Positions 7,792-16,315 of a stretch of DNA of 64,000 nucleotides are shown piece by piece. The notes under the pieces were generated by a model, which saw nothing but the letters and a program-made list of their open reading frames with translations, was not told the origin of the DNA and made no database searches. Position numbers and translations under genes: made by a program. The DNA lies in contig NZ_CAKMMW010000007.1 of assembly GCF_927798215.1 (NCBI RefSeq), positions 62,001 to 126,000 of the forward strand, given 5' to 3'. Position 1 is the first letter of the stretch, and every line of letters starts with the position of its first letter. Source of the DNA: Paenibacillus_E allorhizoplanae. Its GTDB lineage: Bacteria > Bacillota > Bacilli > Paenibacillales > NBRC-103111.

Positions 7792-8196
7792 TTATTTCGA
7801 ATACGAAGAGTTGGAGCGTGACCCTAGTCCGAGCAAACCAAGTAAGCCCAATAAACCGAGGTAACTGTACCAAGGTCTTGTTTTATCTTTTGGCGTAGCG
7901 GCGACGGATTGAGCTTGTAGGGTTGTAACGTTAAACGCTGTTGGTGGTGTAATCCCATAAGCAGCAGCGTAGCCATTCAAGTTGTTGGATGGAAGTAATT
8001 TTGTTTCCGCCCCTGGCATACCAAAGGGATTGGTTTGATACATCGTGGCAGAGCCCTGCTTTAAATGCTGCAGGTTTTCGGTCTGTGAGGCCTGCGTACT
8101 GTGATCGTGGGCATGCAGCCGATATTGATGTGCCCCGAGCAGAAGAGAGAAAGTAAGGAAAGAAATCGAAGCTAATTTGATAGATCGGGTAACCAT
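7792..8196 (-). CDS. Small exported protein with a GLLGLLGLLGL C-terminal segment
   Basis: A 134-residue protein with an N-terminal signal-like helix (residues about 5-22), a polar middle with a His-rich start (QYRLHAHDH), and a C-terminal PWYSYLGLLGLLGLLGLG segment followed by a short polar tail. The ending recalls WGxxGxxG-type C-terminal domains of Firmicutes, but the leading W-G pair is not intact. ATG 8196 follows GGAGG. It has its own terminator. Function unknown; the C-terminus may anchor or sort the protein. Confidence 0.65.
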   Translation of the reverse strand: MVTRSIKLASISFLTFSLLLGAHQYRLHAHDHSTQASQTENLQHLKQGSATMYQTNPFGMPGAETKLLPSNNLNGYAAAYGITPPTAFNVTTLQAQSVAATPKDKTRPWYSYLGLLGLLGLLGLGSRSNSSYSK

Positions 8197-8301
8197 TATC
8201 CATACCTCCAGGTATTTAATAGATAGGGGTCATTCAGTAGGTAAGCATATATTCCCCTACGAATGAGAAGTTATGCATGGAGGAGTAGGATAAAAAGAAA
8301 A

Positions 8302-8335
8302 AACCGTTACCCCTAGATAACTAGGAGCAACGGTT
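8302..8335 (-). terminator. Terminator of the Ig-like repeat gene
   Basis: AACCGTT (8302-8308) pairs with AACGGTT (8329-8335), and CTAG with CTAG around loop ATAA. The A-rich 8292-8303 supplies the minus-strand T-tract. Confidence 0.85.
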
Positions 8336-8347
8336 CTATACGAACGG

Positions 8348-10948
8348 TTACTTCGTGACCGTCACTTGAACGGTCGTTTTCATGTTCGCAAAAGTAACGG
8401 TAATGCGCGCAGTCCCTTTGCCGGTTGCTTTGATCGTGCCATCCTTTACGTCTGCGTTCATGATGTTGGAAGTTGTCCAGAGTGCCGGCTTGGTCACATC
8501 TTCTTCGGATCCATCTGTATACGTCGCCAAGGCTTCTACTTTCGCTGTTTCGCCTTCTTTAAGCGTAAGTTTAACGACATTGGTCTTCAAATACTTCAAA
8601 GAATCAATTTCCACAGGAATGGATACCGTTTTACCTCCAAAGAAGCCAGTGATGGTTGTTTTCCCTGAAGCTGTTGCTGTGAAAAGTCCTTTTTCAATAG
8701 TTCCGAGTTTATAAGAAGAAACTTTCCAAGTTGCGCTATCCGTGACGTCTTTCGTTGAGCCATCGGACAAAGTTGCGGTTAATTTCAGTTGCGTTTCAGA
8801 TCCGCTTTTCGTTACAAAAAAGGATTTATTCGCTGTTAAGCTATCAATCACACCGATTTCTACGGGAACAGAGATTGATTTACCACCATAAGTTGCCGTA
8901 ATGGTTGCTTTACCGCGGGCAACAGGTGTAACAAGACCCTTAGATACGGTAGCAATGCCTGTATTGCTTGACTTCCATTCGACATCGGTCGTAACTAAAA
9001 CATCTTCCCCGTCGTCATCTGTTGCTGTAATTTTGATCAATCTCGTTTCATTTAAATCAAAAACCAAGCTAGCTACATTGGCTTTCAACTCACTTGCCAT
9101 ATCCACTTTTACTGGAATCGTAACTGTTTTGTTGTCCAGTTGAGCGGTAATCGTAGTTTCGCCGGACGCGATGGCTTTTACGACACCCTTGTCAACAGTA
9201 GCGGCTTTAACATTACTGCTTGTCCAAAGAACATCAGAGGTTACAGGTTTCTTGGTATCATCGGTATACACGGCTTCTGCAGTAAGGGTTGCCGTTTCAC
9301 CCTTTTTCATGGTTAATTTCTCTTGGCTAATCGTAAGAGTCTTCAACTCGCCTACCGAAACTTGTACAGTTGCTTTACGTGTACCGTATTCGGCAGTTAC
9401 CGTAGCAGCCCCCGTAGCGATCCCCGTAATGATACCGTCACGAACCTCAACAACATCTTTGTTGCTTGACGTCCATTTGGTTTTGTCATTTAGTTCGTCA
9501 TCCGTACGGCCTTTGAAATTGGCAGTCATTGTGACCGTAGTAGAGTCTCCGACTTGCATATTCACTATTTTCTTGTCTAGTGTGATGTTGTTAGGGACGT
9601 CAACTTCGACTCGGGTTGTCGTCGTTTTGCCGCCATAGGTAGCAGTTACATTAGCAACACCAGCTTTATACGTTTTGATAAGTCCATTCGTTACCGTAGC
9701 GATATCGTCATTATCTACGCTCCATACGGCTCTATCTTTTACGAGATTGTCTGTTGTGCCGTCGGCATAGGTTGCGAATAACTCGAGTTGCTGTGTTTCA
9801 GCAGTTTTCAAGATAACAAGCTCGCTGCTCACGACCAAACGACGTGGAACCTCAACGTCAACTTTGGCTGTGACGGTTTTATCCCCATACTTCGCAGAGA
9901 TCGTTGCTTCGCCAATTGCGTTACCAATGAGCTTGCCTTTGCTTACAGAAACAATACTCTCATCGCTGGAAGTCCATTCTGCGCGATCCGAAATATCCGT
10001 AGGTGTAGTGCTTGTTGGATAGGTAGCGTTAAGCTTTAACGTGCCTGTCCCATTTTTCTTTAACAAAATGCTTTGTTTATCTAACTCAAGTTTCAACGTG
10101 CTATCTACATCAACCGTAATTGTCGTTGATTTGGTACCGTAGGTTGCAGTTAAAGTCGCTTTCCCTACACTGTATCCAGTAATTGTTCCTCTAAGGGCAT
10201 CTGCAACCTCTGGCTTGTCTGATGTCCATACCGCTTTCGCAGCTACGTTATCTTTGGTGCCATCCGGGTATGTCGCCGTTAATTCAAGCACGGAAGTCCC
10301 CTTCAGAAGTAAGGAAACATTGGATTTCTCTGCATCAAGACGACGTACAACCTCGACATCGACATCCAAAACGATCGATTGATTCATATGAGATACCGTG
10401 ATGGTCGTGCTTCCTGGGTTTTGTCCTTTAACTAGACCATTCGTCACCGTAGCGACAGAGCTTGATGCGACTGTGTAGTCTGCTTTACTTGTTACATCTG
10501 CAGAAGTACCGTCGTCATAGTAAGCTGTTATCAGCACTTGGCTCGTTCCATTGAGACGAAGATCAAGGGCTTGCTTATCGGTGGTTAATGATTTTACTTT
10601 TTTCGTAACCGTTACGTTGACGATGACAGTCTCTCCAAGATAGGTGGCCGTAATGACGGCTTTACCTTCTTTTTTGGCTGTTACGACACCCGCATAGACA
10701 GTTGCTACATCAGTCGTGCCGGAGTTCCAATCGGTTTTGACCGTTGCATTCTCCGTGGAGCCACTTGTGAAAACGGCCGTTGCTGTCAGATTTGCTGTAT
10801 CGCCAACCTGCAAGTTTAGCTCATTTTTATTCAGAACCAACTTCGAAATGTCATTCGCGGCGAGAGCACTTCCTGTGAAAATTGCCTGACTTGCAACAAT
10901 GAAAATGATGACTAGGGACAACCATTTACTTTGAGAAAACCATTTCAT
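8348..10948 (-). CDS. Secreted protein with ten bacterial Ig-like (BIG2) repeats
   Basis: An 866-residue protein. The signal peptide ends near residue 30 (SALAAND). Ten repeats of about 82-85 residues follow, each with a lysine-rich first strand (LxLxKxxLxL), a central W(T/K)SS, a VxxGxVTA-like turn and a final GxATITATYGGKxxxxxV strand. This is the BIG2 pattern of adhesins and surface proteins. There is no LPXTG, SLH or catalytic domain, so it is probably released or held by other wall components. ATG 10948 follows GGAGGG. Monocistronic, with its own terminator. Confidence 0.9.
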   Translation of the reverse strand: MKWFSQSKWLSLVIIFIVASQAIFTGSALAANDISKLVLNKNELNLQVGDTANLTATAVFTSGSTENATVKTDWNSGTTDVATVYAGVVTAKKEGKAVITATYLGETVIVNVTVTKKVKSLTTDKQALDLRLNGTSQVLITAYYDDGTSADVTSKADYTVASSSVATVTNGLVKGQNPGSTTITVSHMNQSIVLDVDVEVVRRLDAEKSNVSLLLKGTSVLELTATYPDGTKDNVAAKAVWTSDKPEVADALRGTITGYSVGKATLTATYGTKSTTITVDVDSTLKLELDKQSILLKKNGTGTLKLNATYPTSTTPTDISDRAEWTSSDESIVSVSKGKLIGNAIGEATISAKYGDKTVTAKVDVEVPRRLVVSSELVILKTAETQQLELFATYADGTTDNLVKDRAVWSVDNDDIATVTNGLIKTYKAGVANVTATYGGKTTTTRVEVDVPNNITLDKKIVNMQVGDSTTVTMTANFKGRTDDELNDKTKWTSSNKDVVEVRDGIITGIATGAATVTAEYGTRKATVQVSVGELKTLTISQEKLTMKKGETATLTAEAVYTDDTKKPVTSDVLWTSSNVKAATVDKGVVKAIASGETTITAQLDNKTVTIPVKVDMASELKANVASLVFDLNETRLIKITATDDDGEDVLVTTDVEWKSSNTGIATVSKGLVTPVARGKATITATYGGKSISVPVEIGVIDSLTANKSFFVTKSGSETQLKLTATLSDGSTKDVTDSATWKVSSYKLGTIEKGLFTATASGKTTITGFFGGKTVSIPVEIDSLKYLKTNVVKLTLKEGETAKVEALATYTDGSEEDVTKPALWTTSNIMNADVKDGTIKATGKGTARITVTFANMKTTVQVTVTK

Positions 10949-11134
10949 GCTTTATTTCCCTCCATTAAAGCTGTTGCTAGAATCTGCTTGCTGAAAATAG
11001 ATATCTATTTTCATCGGCATTTCATCACGGAAAATGAAGGGAAATGGTGATTTAATTTGTTGAGATTTTGTTGATTATGTCGAAAAAGAGAACCCCACCA
11101 TCTACACGCGCCTGCGGGGAGGGTGCTCAATGTG

Positions 11135-12424
11135 TTAACCGCGTTTCACAATTTTGAAATTATCTTCAAGCAGCAGCCAGTTCTGCGGAAACTTGAGTCC
11201 AAGCTTCCAATAACTAATGCCGCGAAGTCCGAGCTCTTCGATCAAACGAAACTTAGCTTGAATAGAACGAGCGTCCTCGAACCAGACGGTATGCTCCTTA
11301 CCCGCGTCATCCCAATAGTTAAAATGCGGCGCTTGTGCCGTGTAGTCATATAAAATTTGCGCATTATATTTGCGGGCTAGATCAATGGCTGCCTGCGGCG
11401 AAATTGCTTTGGCGTAGGCGCCTCCTTGGACAAAGGGCAGTGTCCAGTCGTAACCGTACAAATTTTGACCCATCATGATTTTTGAAGAAGGCATTTCACT
11501 GCGTGCATACTCCAACACTTTGCGAACAGGTCCAATAGGAGAAACGGCCATAGGCGGTCCGCCGCTGTAGCCCCACTCATAGGTCATGATGATGACAAAA
11601 TCGACAATCTGGCCATGGGCTTTATAGTCATGAGCTTCGTACCAAGCTCCTGCTTGTGTAGCACTTGTTTTTGGCGCGAGTGCAGTGGATACGAGATAGC
11701 CTTTCCGATGAAAGCGATCTACCGCTTTGCGTAGGAATTTGTTGTAAGCCTCCCGATCCGAGGGCAGCAGATGTTCAATGTCAAAATGAATATCTTTAAA
11801 TCCAAGCTTATCCGCTGTTGACTCGATGGTATCGAGCAAACGATTTTGAACAGCTTCGTCTGTCAGGATCACGTGCCCCAGTTCTGCGCTGAATTGATCA
11901 TTCTCGAGGTTGGTGACCACCATCATGAGGGTTACGCCATGCTGCCGAGCGATTTCTCGCAAATCGTTAAGTGGCGGATTGACCAAGGTCCCATCTCGGT
12001 TAATGCGGAAGCTGAAGGGAGCTAAATAGGTCAAATGAGGTGCGGCTTCGCGGGCAGCTTGAATGAGAACAGGTGACACATCCGTTCCTCTAGGTTCGAT
12101 ATAGGCATTGACTTCGGCTTGTTTGCGCGGGGTAGGGGGGATATATAATCGGAAACCGCTGGGTAATGTTTGATATAGCGTAAGTCCATTGGCAGAAGCT
12201 AGTGCGTCTAGGTCAATGCCGAGCTTTTGTGCGATTCGATAAAGGCCCTCACCAGGCTGTACCCAATAGTAGGAGCCAACAATCGGAATGACTAATGCCT
12301 GTCCGATGACTAACGTTTGAGAAGGGGTTAACTCATTCGCCTCTGCGACCTCCTCGACCGAGACGCCGTAGGTTTGCGAAATACGATACAACGTTTGCCC
12401 TTTCTGGACAACGTGAATTTGCAT
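11135..12424 (-). CDS. sleL: SleL/YaaH-like spore cortex hydrolase: two LysM plus GH18
   Basis: A 429-residue protein without a signal peptide. Two LysM modules (residues 2-47 and 51-95) bind peptidoglycan, and a GH18 domain fills residues 105-429. The catalytic signature is Asp211-xxx-Asp215-x-Glu217 (DIHFDIE), and MTYEWGYSGGPP and YWKLGL are typical of the SleL/YaaH/YdhD group. This group acts as N-acetylglucosaminidase on muramic-lactam cortex during germination and is often packed into the spore coat. ATG 12424 follows AAGGAGG. The assignment fits the germinant receptor operon at 42.8 kb. Confidence 0.88.
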   Translation of the reverse strand: MQIHVVQKGQTLYRISQTYGVSVEEVAEANELTPSQTLVIGQALVIPIVGSYYWVQPGEGLYRIAQKLGIDLDALASANGLTLYQTLPSGFRLYIPPTPRKQAEVNAYIEPRGTDVSPVLIQAAREAAPHLTYLAPFSFRINRDGTLVNPPLNDLREIARQHGVTLMMVVTNLENDQFSAELGHVILTDEAVQNRLLDTIESTADKLGFKDIHFDIEHLLPSDREAYNKFLRKAVDRFHRKGYLVSTALAPKTSATQAGAWYEAHDYKAHGQIVDFVIIMTYEWGYSGGPPMAVSPIGPVRKVLEYARSEMPSSKIMMGQNLYGYDWTLPFVQGGAYAKAISPQAAIDLARKYNAQILYDYTAQAPHFNYWDDAGKEHTVWFEDARSIQAKFRLIEELGLRGISYWKLGLKFPQNWLLLEDNFKIVKRG

Positions 12425-12450
12425 AGTTGATGCCTCCTTGAAAAAAATGA

Positions 12451-12528
12451 CCGAGCCGCCTACTTGGTAGTCTCAGTGGCTGAAACTCACTAAAGCGCAA
12501 CTGAGACACCCAAAGTGGGAGGCTCAGG
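12451..12528 (-). terminator. Large hairpin just upstream of sleL
   Basis: Long interrupted arms (GAGCC.CC.ACTT..GTCTCAGT pairing with ACTGAGAC..AAGT.GG.GGCTC) lie 27 bp upstream of the sleL start. On the minus strand a run of seven T follows within 12 nt, just before AAGGAGG. It could stop upstream transcription or attenuate sleL; no known attenuator class is recognised. Confidence 0.45.
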
Positions 12529-12780
12529 AAATGGGGAGTCGGAAATGACTGTATCCGAGCCTGCTTTTCGATAAAACTAACCTCTTAACCGTGATCGCTC
12601 ATCCCTGGAATGACCTCGTCAAAGGTTTTCTCATATGTTATTCCGCCGGTAGGCTTTAGGTGAATGTCTTGGGGAAACTTAGGGGAAAAAGATAAAGAGC
12701 TCGCCTCTGCGGACCCTACGTAGGGGCAATGTTGTCAGGTTAGTAGATATCAACATTGAGATGCACCACTCCTAACCTCG
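12529..12780. other. Gene-free stretch upstream of element A
   Basis: No supported ORF. It holds an 8-bp inverted repeat CAATGTTG (12727-12734) / CAACATTG (12751-12758). Together with the hairpin and element A it makes up the 536-bp gap between sleL and the epimerase-hydrolase gene. Confidence 0.5.
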
Positions 12781-12964
12781 CTAAAGGACACAGACGACGT
12801 TATTTACAAGGATTCACAGGTTTCAAAAATCTAACGGACACAGACGCCGCTACTTATCAAATATCAGGGATATTTGGAATCATATGCTCAATTAACGGCT
12901 ATCGTGTCCGTTAGGTTCTGAAAAGACCCATTCTGTCTGATATAACGGCATTCACGTCCGTTAG
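12781..12964. repeat. Four-palindrome intergenic element A
   Basis: Four copies of a 22-25-bp unit, consensus CTAACGGACACNGACGNCGTTATTT, each an imperfect palindrome (TAACGG..CCGTTA). Two forward copies start at 12781 and 12831, and two inverted copies end at 12914 and 12964. Centres are spaced 50, 61 and 50 bp. Spacer sequences are not conserved. The last unit supplies the TAA stop (12961-12963) of the neighbouring minus-strand gene. Confidence 0.85.
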
Positions 12965-14886
12965 GTGATGAGCCCTTGCTGCCGTAGCAGTTGGGCCGTC
13001 AGCTCGGGATGCGAGATCGGGAAATGGTGCGCCGCCTCGATCTCCATCGTATGGGCGGAGCGAAGCTCCTCCGCCCAAGGTAGGGCGCGATCCTGTGTGC
13101 CCCACAGGATCGAAGCCTCCCGCAGCAGCTCCGCCTGCTGCTGCGGAGGAAACGCCTCTGCGCGTGCCAGCGCAGAGAGGGTCTCAGCAGTCGTCTTCCG
13201 CACACGCGGCGACTGCAGTTCTTGCAGGACATAAGTGACATACGAAGTCGGTATGTCACTTATGTCCACGAAGCAGCGCTGCGCCAGCAGCTGCTTCCGC
13301 AGGTCTTTCTCGCGCAGCCGGCGCAGCGCGAGATGGTTGAGGCGCGGGCTGCGGTACATGCGCGCGGCCGGTAGCAGGGCAGGCTGCAGCAGATGCAGCC
13401 TGTGGATCCGCTCCGGCACGCGAGCGTAGGCGTGGGCGGCTAGGAAGCCGCCCAGCGAGTGGCCCACGAGCGTGACCGGGCTGTCGAAGGCGCGGATCGC
13501 CTCGACGAGCGCTGCGATGTGGCCCTCCATCACGTCAGCAGCGTGATGGTAGGGCGAGCGCCCGAAGCCTGGAAGATCGACCAGGCAGACGTCGTGCTCT
13601 GGGAACTGCGCCGCCAGAGGGAGCAGGCAATCTGCTCCGCTTAGTGTGCCGTGCACGAAGAGGAGGGTGTTTTTTTGCGGCTCCAAAAGCTTTCGTTCCA
13701 GCCGTAGTCCAGCGTCGCTCTTTATCAAACCTGAAAGCTGCCCAGTTCCGCTTCGCTCCAGACTAGCCAACGGACCTCGCTTCCCTCGCACAAACCCCTC
13801 AGTAGGCATATGACCATGTACGAGTTGAAAATCAAGATCTGCCATCGTAAAAGGCAGCATCCCTTCCTGAATCTTATTCGGGAGCTTATGTTTATGCAGC
13901 AAGCTTTCTTTCGGTGCAATTGGAAAAGGAGTGCTCGTTTTTACGATAAATTCAAGGGATTCCTTGGGGATACCTAATTTTTGTCCTAACGATGTACCTA
14001 AAAGCTTACTGAGCCACTTTGGGGAGATGGATCCATGAGGCTTACGGACGCGCAGTTCTTTGGCAATCATGGAAACTAGCTCTTGCATGGAATGGCTTAC
14101 CTTCGGATCGTCTAGCAAATAGTACGTTTGCGTAGGCGGTGATGAAGTTTCTTTTGCTAATAAGTTAATGAAAGAGGCGACATGATCGACATGGACAAGC
14201 GGCAACCAATGTGTAGAACCGCCAGGTACGATAGACATCAAGCCGCGTGCCGTAGCTCGGACAAGAATACCGAGACCGCCGGTCTGAGGCGTTTCTCCAT
14301 GCTGCGAACTGCCGATGACTACGCTGGGGTGAACGATGGAAAGTGGGAATCGCAGCTCCCGGGCGCCTTCCCGAATGCGCAAATCCGCGAGGCATTTCAT
14401 CAGCTCATACGGCGGACCTTGTTCTAAATGTGCGATGACGGGAGCGGGATCGTGCATGTTTTCGTCTGTCCAGGGGCTTTTGAACCCGACCACATGGATA
14501 AAATGCTTTAATCCCCCGCGCAGCTGAATGTCCGCAGCCAATCGAAGCATTTCCTCGGCAGCCTGCAGGAAAACCAAGCGCGCCTTCGCTTCGCTGATCC
14601 GAATATCCATCGGTCCACCTGCATGAATAATGACATTTGCGGTCATAACCTTTTCCCTGTCAGCGTGGCTCAAGCCAAGGCCAGGCGTGCCCAAATCACC
14701 AATGACAGGGCAAATGCGACTTGTCATGGGGTCAGCACTGTCTGACCAACCTAGTTCTTTACAAATGTGCTCCCAACGCGAACTTGACCGCACGAGCACA
14801 GACACCGTGTGATTCTCTTGGGAAAGCTGCGCTAACGTGTGCGTTCCGATAAATCCTGTACCACCAGTCATAAAAATATGAGCCAA
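12961..14886 (-). CDS. Epimerase/SDR - alpha/beta-hydrolase fusion protein
   Basis: A 641-residue protein. Residues 1-370 are an extended SDR/NAD-dependent epimerase (GGTGFIGT near residue 8, YELMK near 160 as the Tyr-Lys pair). Residues 405-641 are an alpha/beta hydrolase (FVHGT oxyanion region, GHSLGG with Ser477, C-terminal His in AAHHFPISHPE). TTG 14886 is preferred because GGAGG lies 7 nt before it; the upstream GTG at 14901 would overlap this site. The hydrolase half is visibly more GC-rich than the epimerase half. It lies downstream of a TetR gene with a related operator. Substrate unknown. Confidence 0.82.
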   Translation of the reverse strand: MAHIFMTGGTGFIGTHTLAQLSQENHTVSVLVRSSSRWEHICKELGWSDSADPMTSRICPVIGDLGTPGLGLSHADREKVMTANVIIHAGGPMDIRISEAKARLVFLQAAEEMLRLAADIQLRGGLKHFIHVVGFKSPWTDENMHDPAPVIAHLEQGPPYELMKCLADLRIREGARELRFPLSIVHPSVVIGSSQHGETPQTGGLGILVRATARGLMSIVPGGSTHWLPLVHVDHVASFINLLAKETSSPPTQTYYLLDDPKVSHSMQELVSMIAKELRVRKPHGSISPKWLSKLLGTSLGQKLGIPKESLEFIVKTSTPFPIAPKESLLHKHKLPNKIQEGMLPFTMADLDFQLVHGHMPTEGFVRGKRGPLASLERSGTGQLSGLIKSDAGLRLERKLLEPQKNTLLFVHGTLSGADCLLPLAAQFPEHDVCLVDLPGFGRSPYHHAADVMEGHIAALVEAIRAFDSPVTLVGHSLGGFLAAHAYARVPERIHRLHLLQPALLPAARMYRSPRLNHLALRRLREKDLRKQLLAQRCFVDISDIPTSYVTYVLQELQSPRVRKTTAETLSALARAEAFPPQQQAELLREASILWGTQDRALPWAEELRSAHTMEIEAAHHFPISHPELTAQLLRQQGLIT

Positions 14887-14911
14887 ATGAATAACCTCCA
14901 CCTTGTGTTTT

Positions 14912-14929
14912 TAGTACTAATTAGTGCTA
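14912..14929. promoter_or_regulatory. TetR operator candidate O2
   Basis: TAGTACT-AATT-AGTGCTA, a 7-4-7 inverted repeat with one mismatch, matches the operator at the tetR start. It lies between tetR and the fusion gene, upstream of the latter's ribosome binding site. Confidence 0.65.
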
Positions 14930-14945
14930 ATTTCGAGTAAAAAAA

Positions 14946-15527
14946 TTACTTTAGCAAATGGGCTAAAGTAGTAAGTGTTTGAACCAGCAAAGCCGGATCT
15001 TGATTCGCATGCTGTAGAAATAGAGCTCCTTCGAGTGTTGAAACGATAAGCCCTGCGACAGCTTTTGTAGAAAGAGTAGGAGAGAACTCTCCTTTGCGCA
15101 CACCTTCGAGAAGCAGATCTTCCACTAGGCGCATTTGTTCCTGAAAAAACAACCCCACTTTCCGTCTAAGTTCGTCCGCCTCCTGCGGCATTTGGGTATA
15201 CAGCGTGAGGAAGGGGCACCCAGCTAAGAAACTAGTTTCTGGGCCTGCCATGCTTTGAAGGAACAGATCGAAACGCTCTTGTACAGGTAAGTCTGAACGA
15301 GCTGCGATCTCTTGCATCTGCCGTGTATAGGCCCCAATAAGCTGATCGAGAATCGCGGCCAAGAGCTCTTCTTTGCTTTTGAAATAATAGTAAATATTCG
15401 TCTTAGACACCTTGCTGGTGATCACGATTTCATCCATACTCGTCGCCAAATAGCCTTGAGTCAGAAAGAGATTCCTGGCGGTGAGAAGTACGACATCACG
15501 ATTGGTTATTTTTTTTGTTTTTGTCAT
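14946..15527 (-). CDS. TetR/AcrR-family repressor
   Basis: A 193-residue regulator. The N-terminal HTH (ARNLFLTQGYLATSMDEIVITSKVSKTNIYYYFKSKEELL) is classical TetR. The C-terminal ligand domain carries the GCPFLTLYTQMP segment seen in YxaF/LmrA-like members. No Shine-Dalgarno sequence precedes the ATG. A TTGACT-N17-TATAGT promoter places the likely transcription start at the ATG, and an 18-bp palindrome overlaps the -10. Autorepression and control of the downstream fusion gene are inferred. Confidence 0.88.
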   Translation of the reverse strand: MTKTKKITNRDVVLLTARNLFLTQGYLATSMDEIVITSKVSKTNIYYYFKSKEELLAAILDQLIGAYTRQMQEIAARSDLPVQERFDLFLQSMAGPETSFLAGCPFLTLYTQMPQEADELRRKVGLFFQEQMRLVEDLLLEGVRKGEFSPTLSTKAVAGLIVSTLEGALFLQHANQDPALLVQTLTTLAHLLK

Positions 15528-15530
15528 GAA

Positions 15531-15563
15531 TAGTACTATACAGTACTAAAAAAGTGAAGTCAA
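15531..15563 (-). promoter_or_regulatory. tetR promoter with overlapping operator O1
   Basis: On the minus strand TTGACT (15563-15558), 17 bp, TATAGT (15540-15535), then 7 nt to the ATG. The palindrome TAGTACT-ATAC-AGTACTA (15531-15548, perfect 7-4-7) covers the -10. Start of transcription is predicted within 0-1 nt of the ATG. Confidence 0.75.
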
Positions 15564-15662
15564 ATTGTTCCATGTTGTGTAGGTGGGGTGTTGGTAGCGC
15601 TGTAGCTAGCTCTGTCTGCGAAAAGTAGATGTAGGCTTAGTCTTAGGAGTAGGTACTATTGG

Positions 15663-15678
15663 AAAATAGTACTATTTT
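15663..15678. promoter_or_regulatory. Palindrome AAAATAGTACTATTTT
   Basis: A perfect 16-bp palindrome between tetR and the divergent YiaA/YiaB-like gene, containing the same TAGTACTA core as the TetR operators. It may extend TetR control to the gene at 15760. Confidence 0.45.
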
Positions 15679-15759
15679 GAACGCTCTGAGTACCATATAC
15701 TGAGTATCAAGAGCAAGTCATTCATAACGTTGCTTGGCAACGATAGGGGGATTTTTAAG

Positions 15760-16230
15760 ATGATGAATCAACGGAAACGGAACACGACAGCATTTACTTT
15801 TATGGCGTGGGCGTCCTTCATTGGAGCTTTCGTAGCAATGTTTATTGGGATATATACACTTGAGGAATCGCTTAGCGTGAAGGGGTATTTCGCCGTGTGC
15901 GCACTTTTTCTTACCATGTCGGCGTTCGTGCTGCAGAAGGTTATTCGTGATAATTTGGAGGATGGATACGAATCTCGCAAACGGAATACTTCGGCTTTTA
16001 CCTTCTTGGCGTGGAGCTCATTTGCCTTAGCTTTGCTAGGCATGTTCATCGGCATCATTAATCTCGATCAGATTCTTTCGGTCAAAGGGTACTACGCCGT
16101 CACGGCTTTGTTCCTGACCATGTCCTCGTTTGTTCTGCAAAAAACTGTCCGTGATAATAACGATGACGATGCGCTGACTTCTACTGTAAATACACCTTTT
16201 CATTCAAGTGAAATTAAAGTAGAAGAGTAG
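15760..16230 (+). CDS. YiaA/YiaB-like inner membrane protein with internal duplication
   Basis: A 156-residue protein made of two repeats of about 65 residues. Each runs KRNT(T/S)AFTF-AW-S, a membrane segment, MFIGI, SVKGY(F/Y)AV, a second segment, then (S)AFVLQK..RDN. This matches the YiaA/YiaB domain, present here in duplicate with four membrane segments and an acidic tail. The start is one of two adjacent ATGs behind AGGGGG (15745-15750). Function of the family is unknown. It is divergent from tetR. Confidence 0.82.
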   Translation: MMNQRKRNTTAFTFMAWASFIGAFVAMFIGIYTLEESLSVKGYFAVCALFLTMSAFVLQKVIRDNLEDGYESRKRNTSAFTFLAWSSFALALLGMFIGIINLDQILSVKGYYAVTALFLTMSSFVLQKTVRDNNDDDALTSTVNTPFHSSEIKVEE

Positions 16231-16315
16231 TCTTAATTTACTAATTGCCTATAGCTTATGACATATTGCCAACCTCCTGCTCATCTAGTAATCTATGAGT
16301 TGGGAGGGATTTGGT

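Noticed and set aside
9171..9638. A 155-codon plus-strand ORF
   Set aside because: Antisense to the Ig-like repeat protein; its repeats mirror that gene's repeats.
12781..12964. Element A as an insertion sequence or CRISPR-like array
   Set aside because: No transposase or ORF, no target-site duplication visible, spacers unequal and only four units in mixed orientation.
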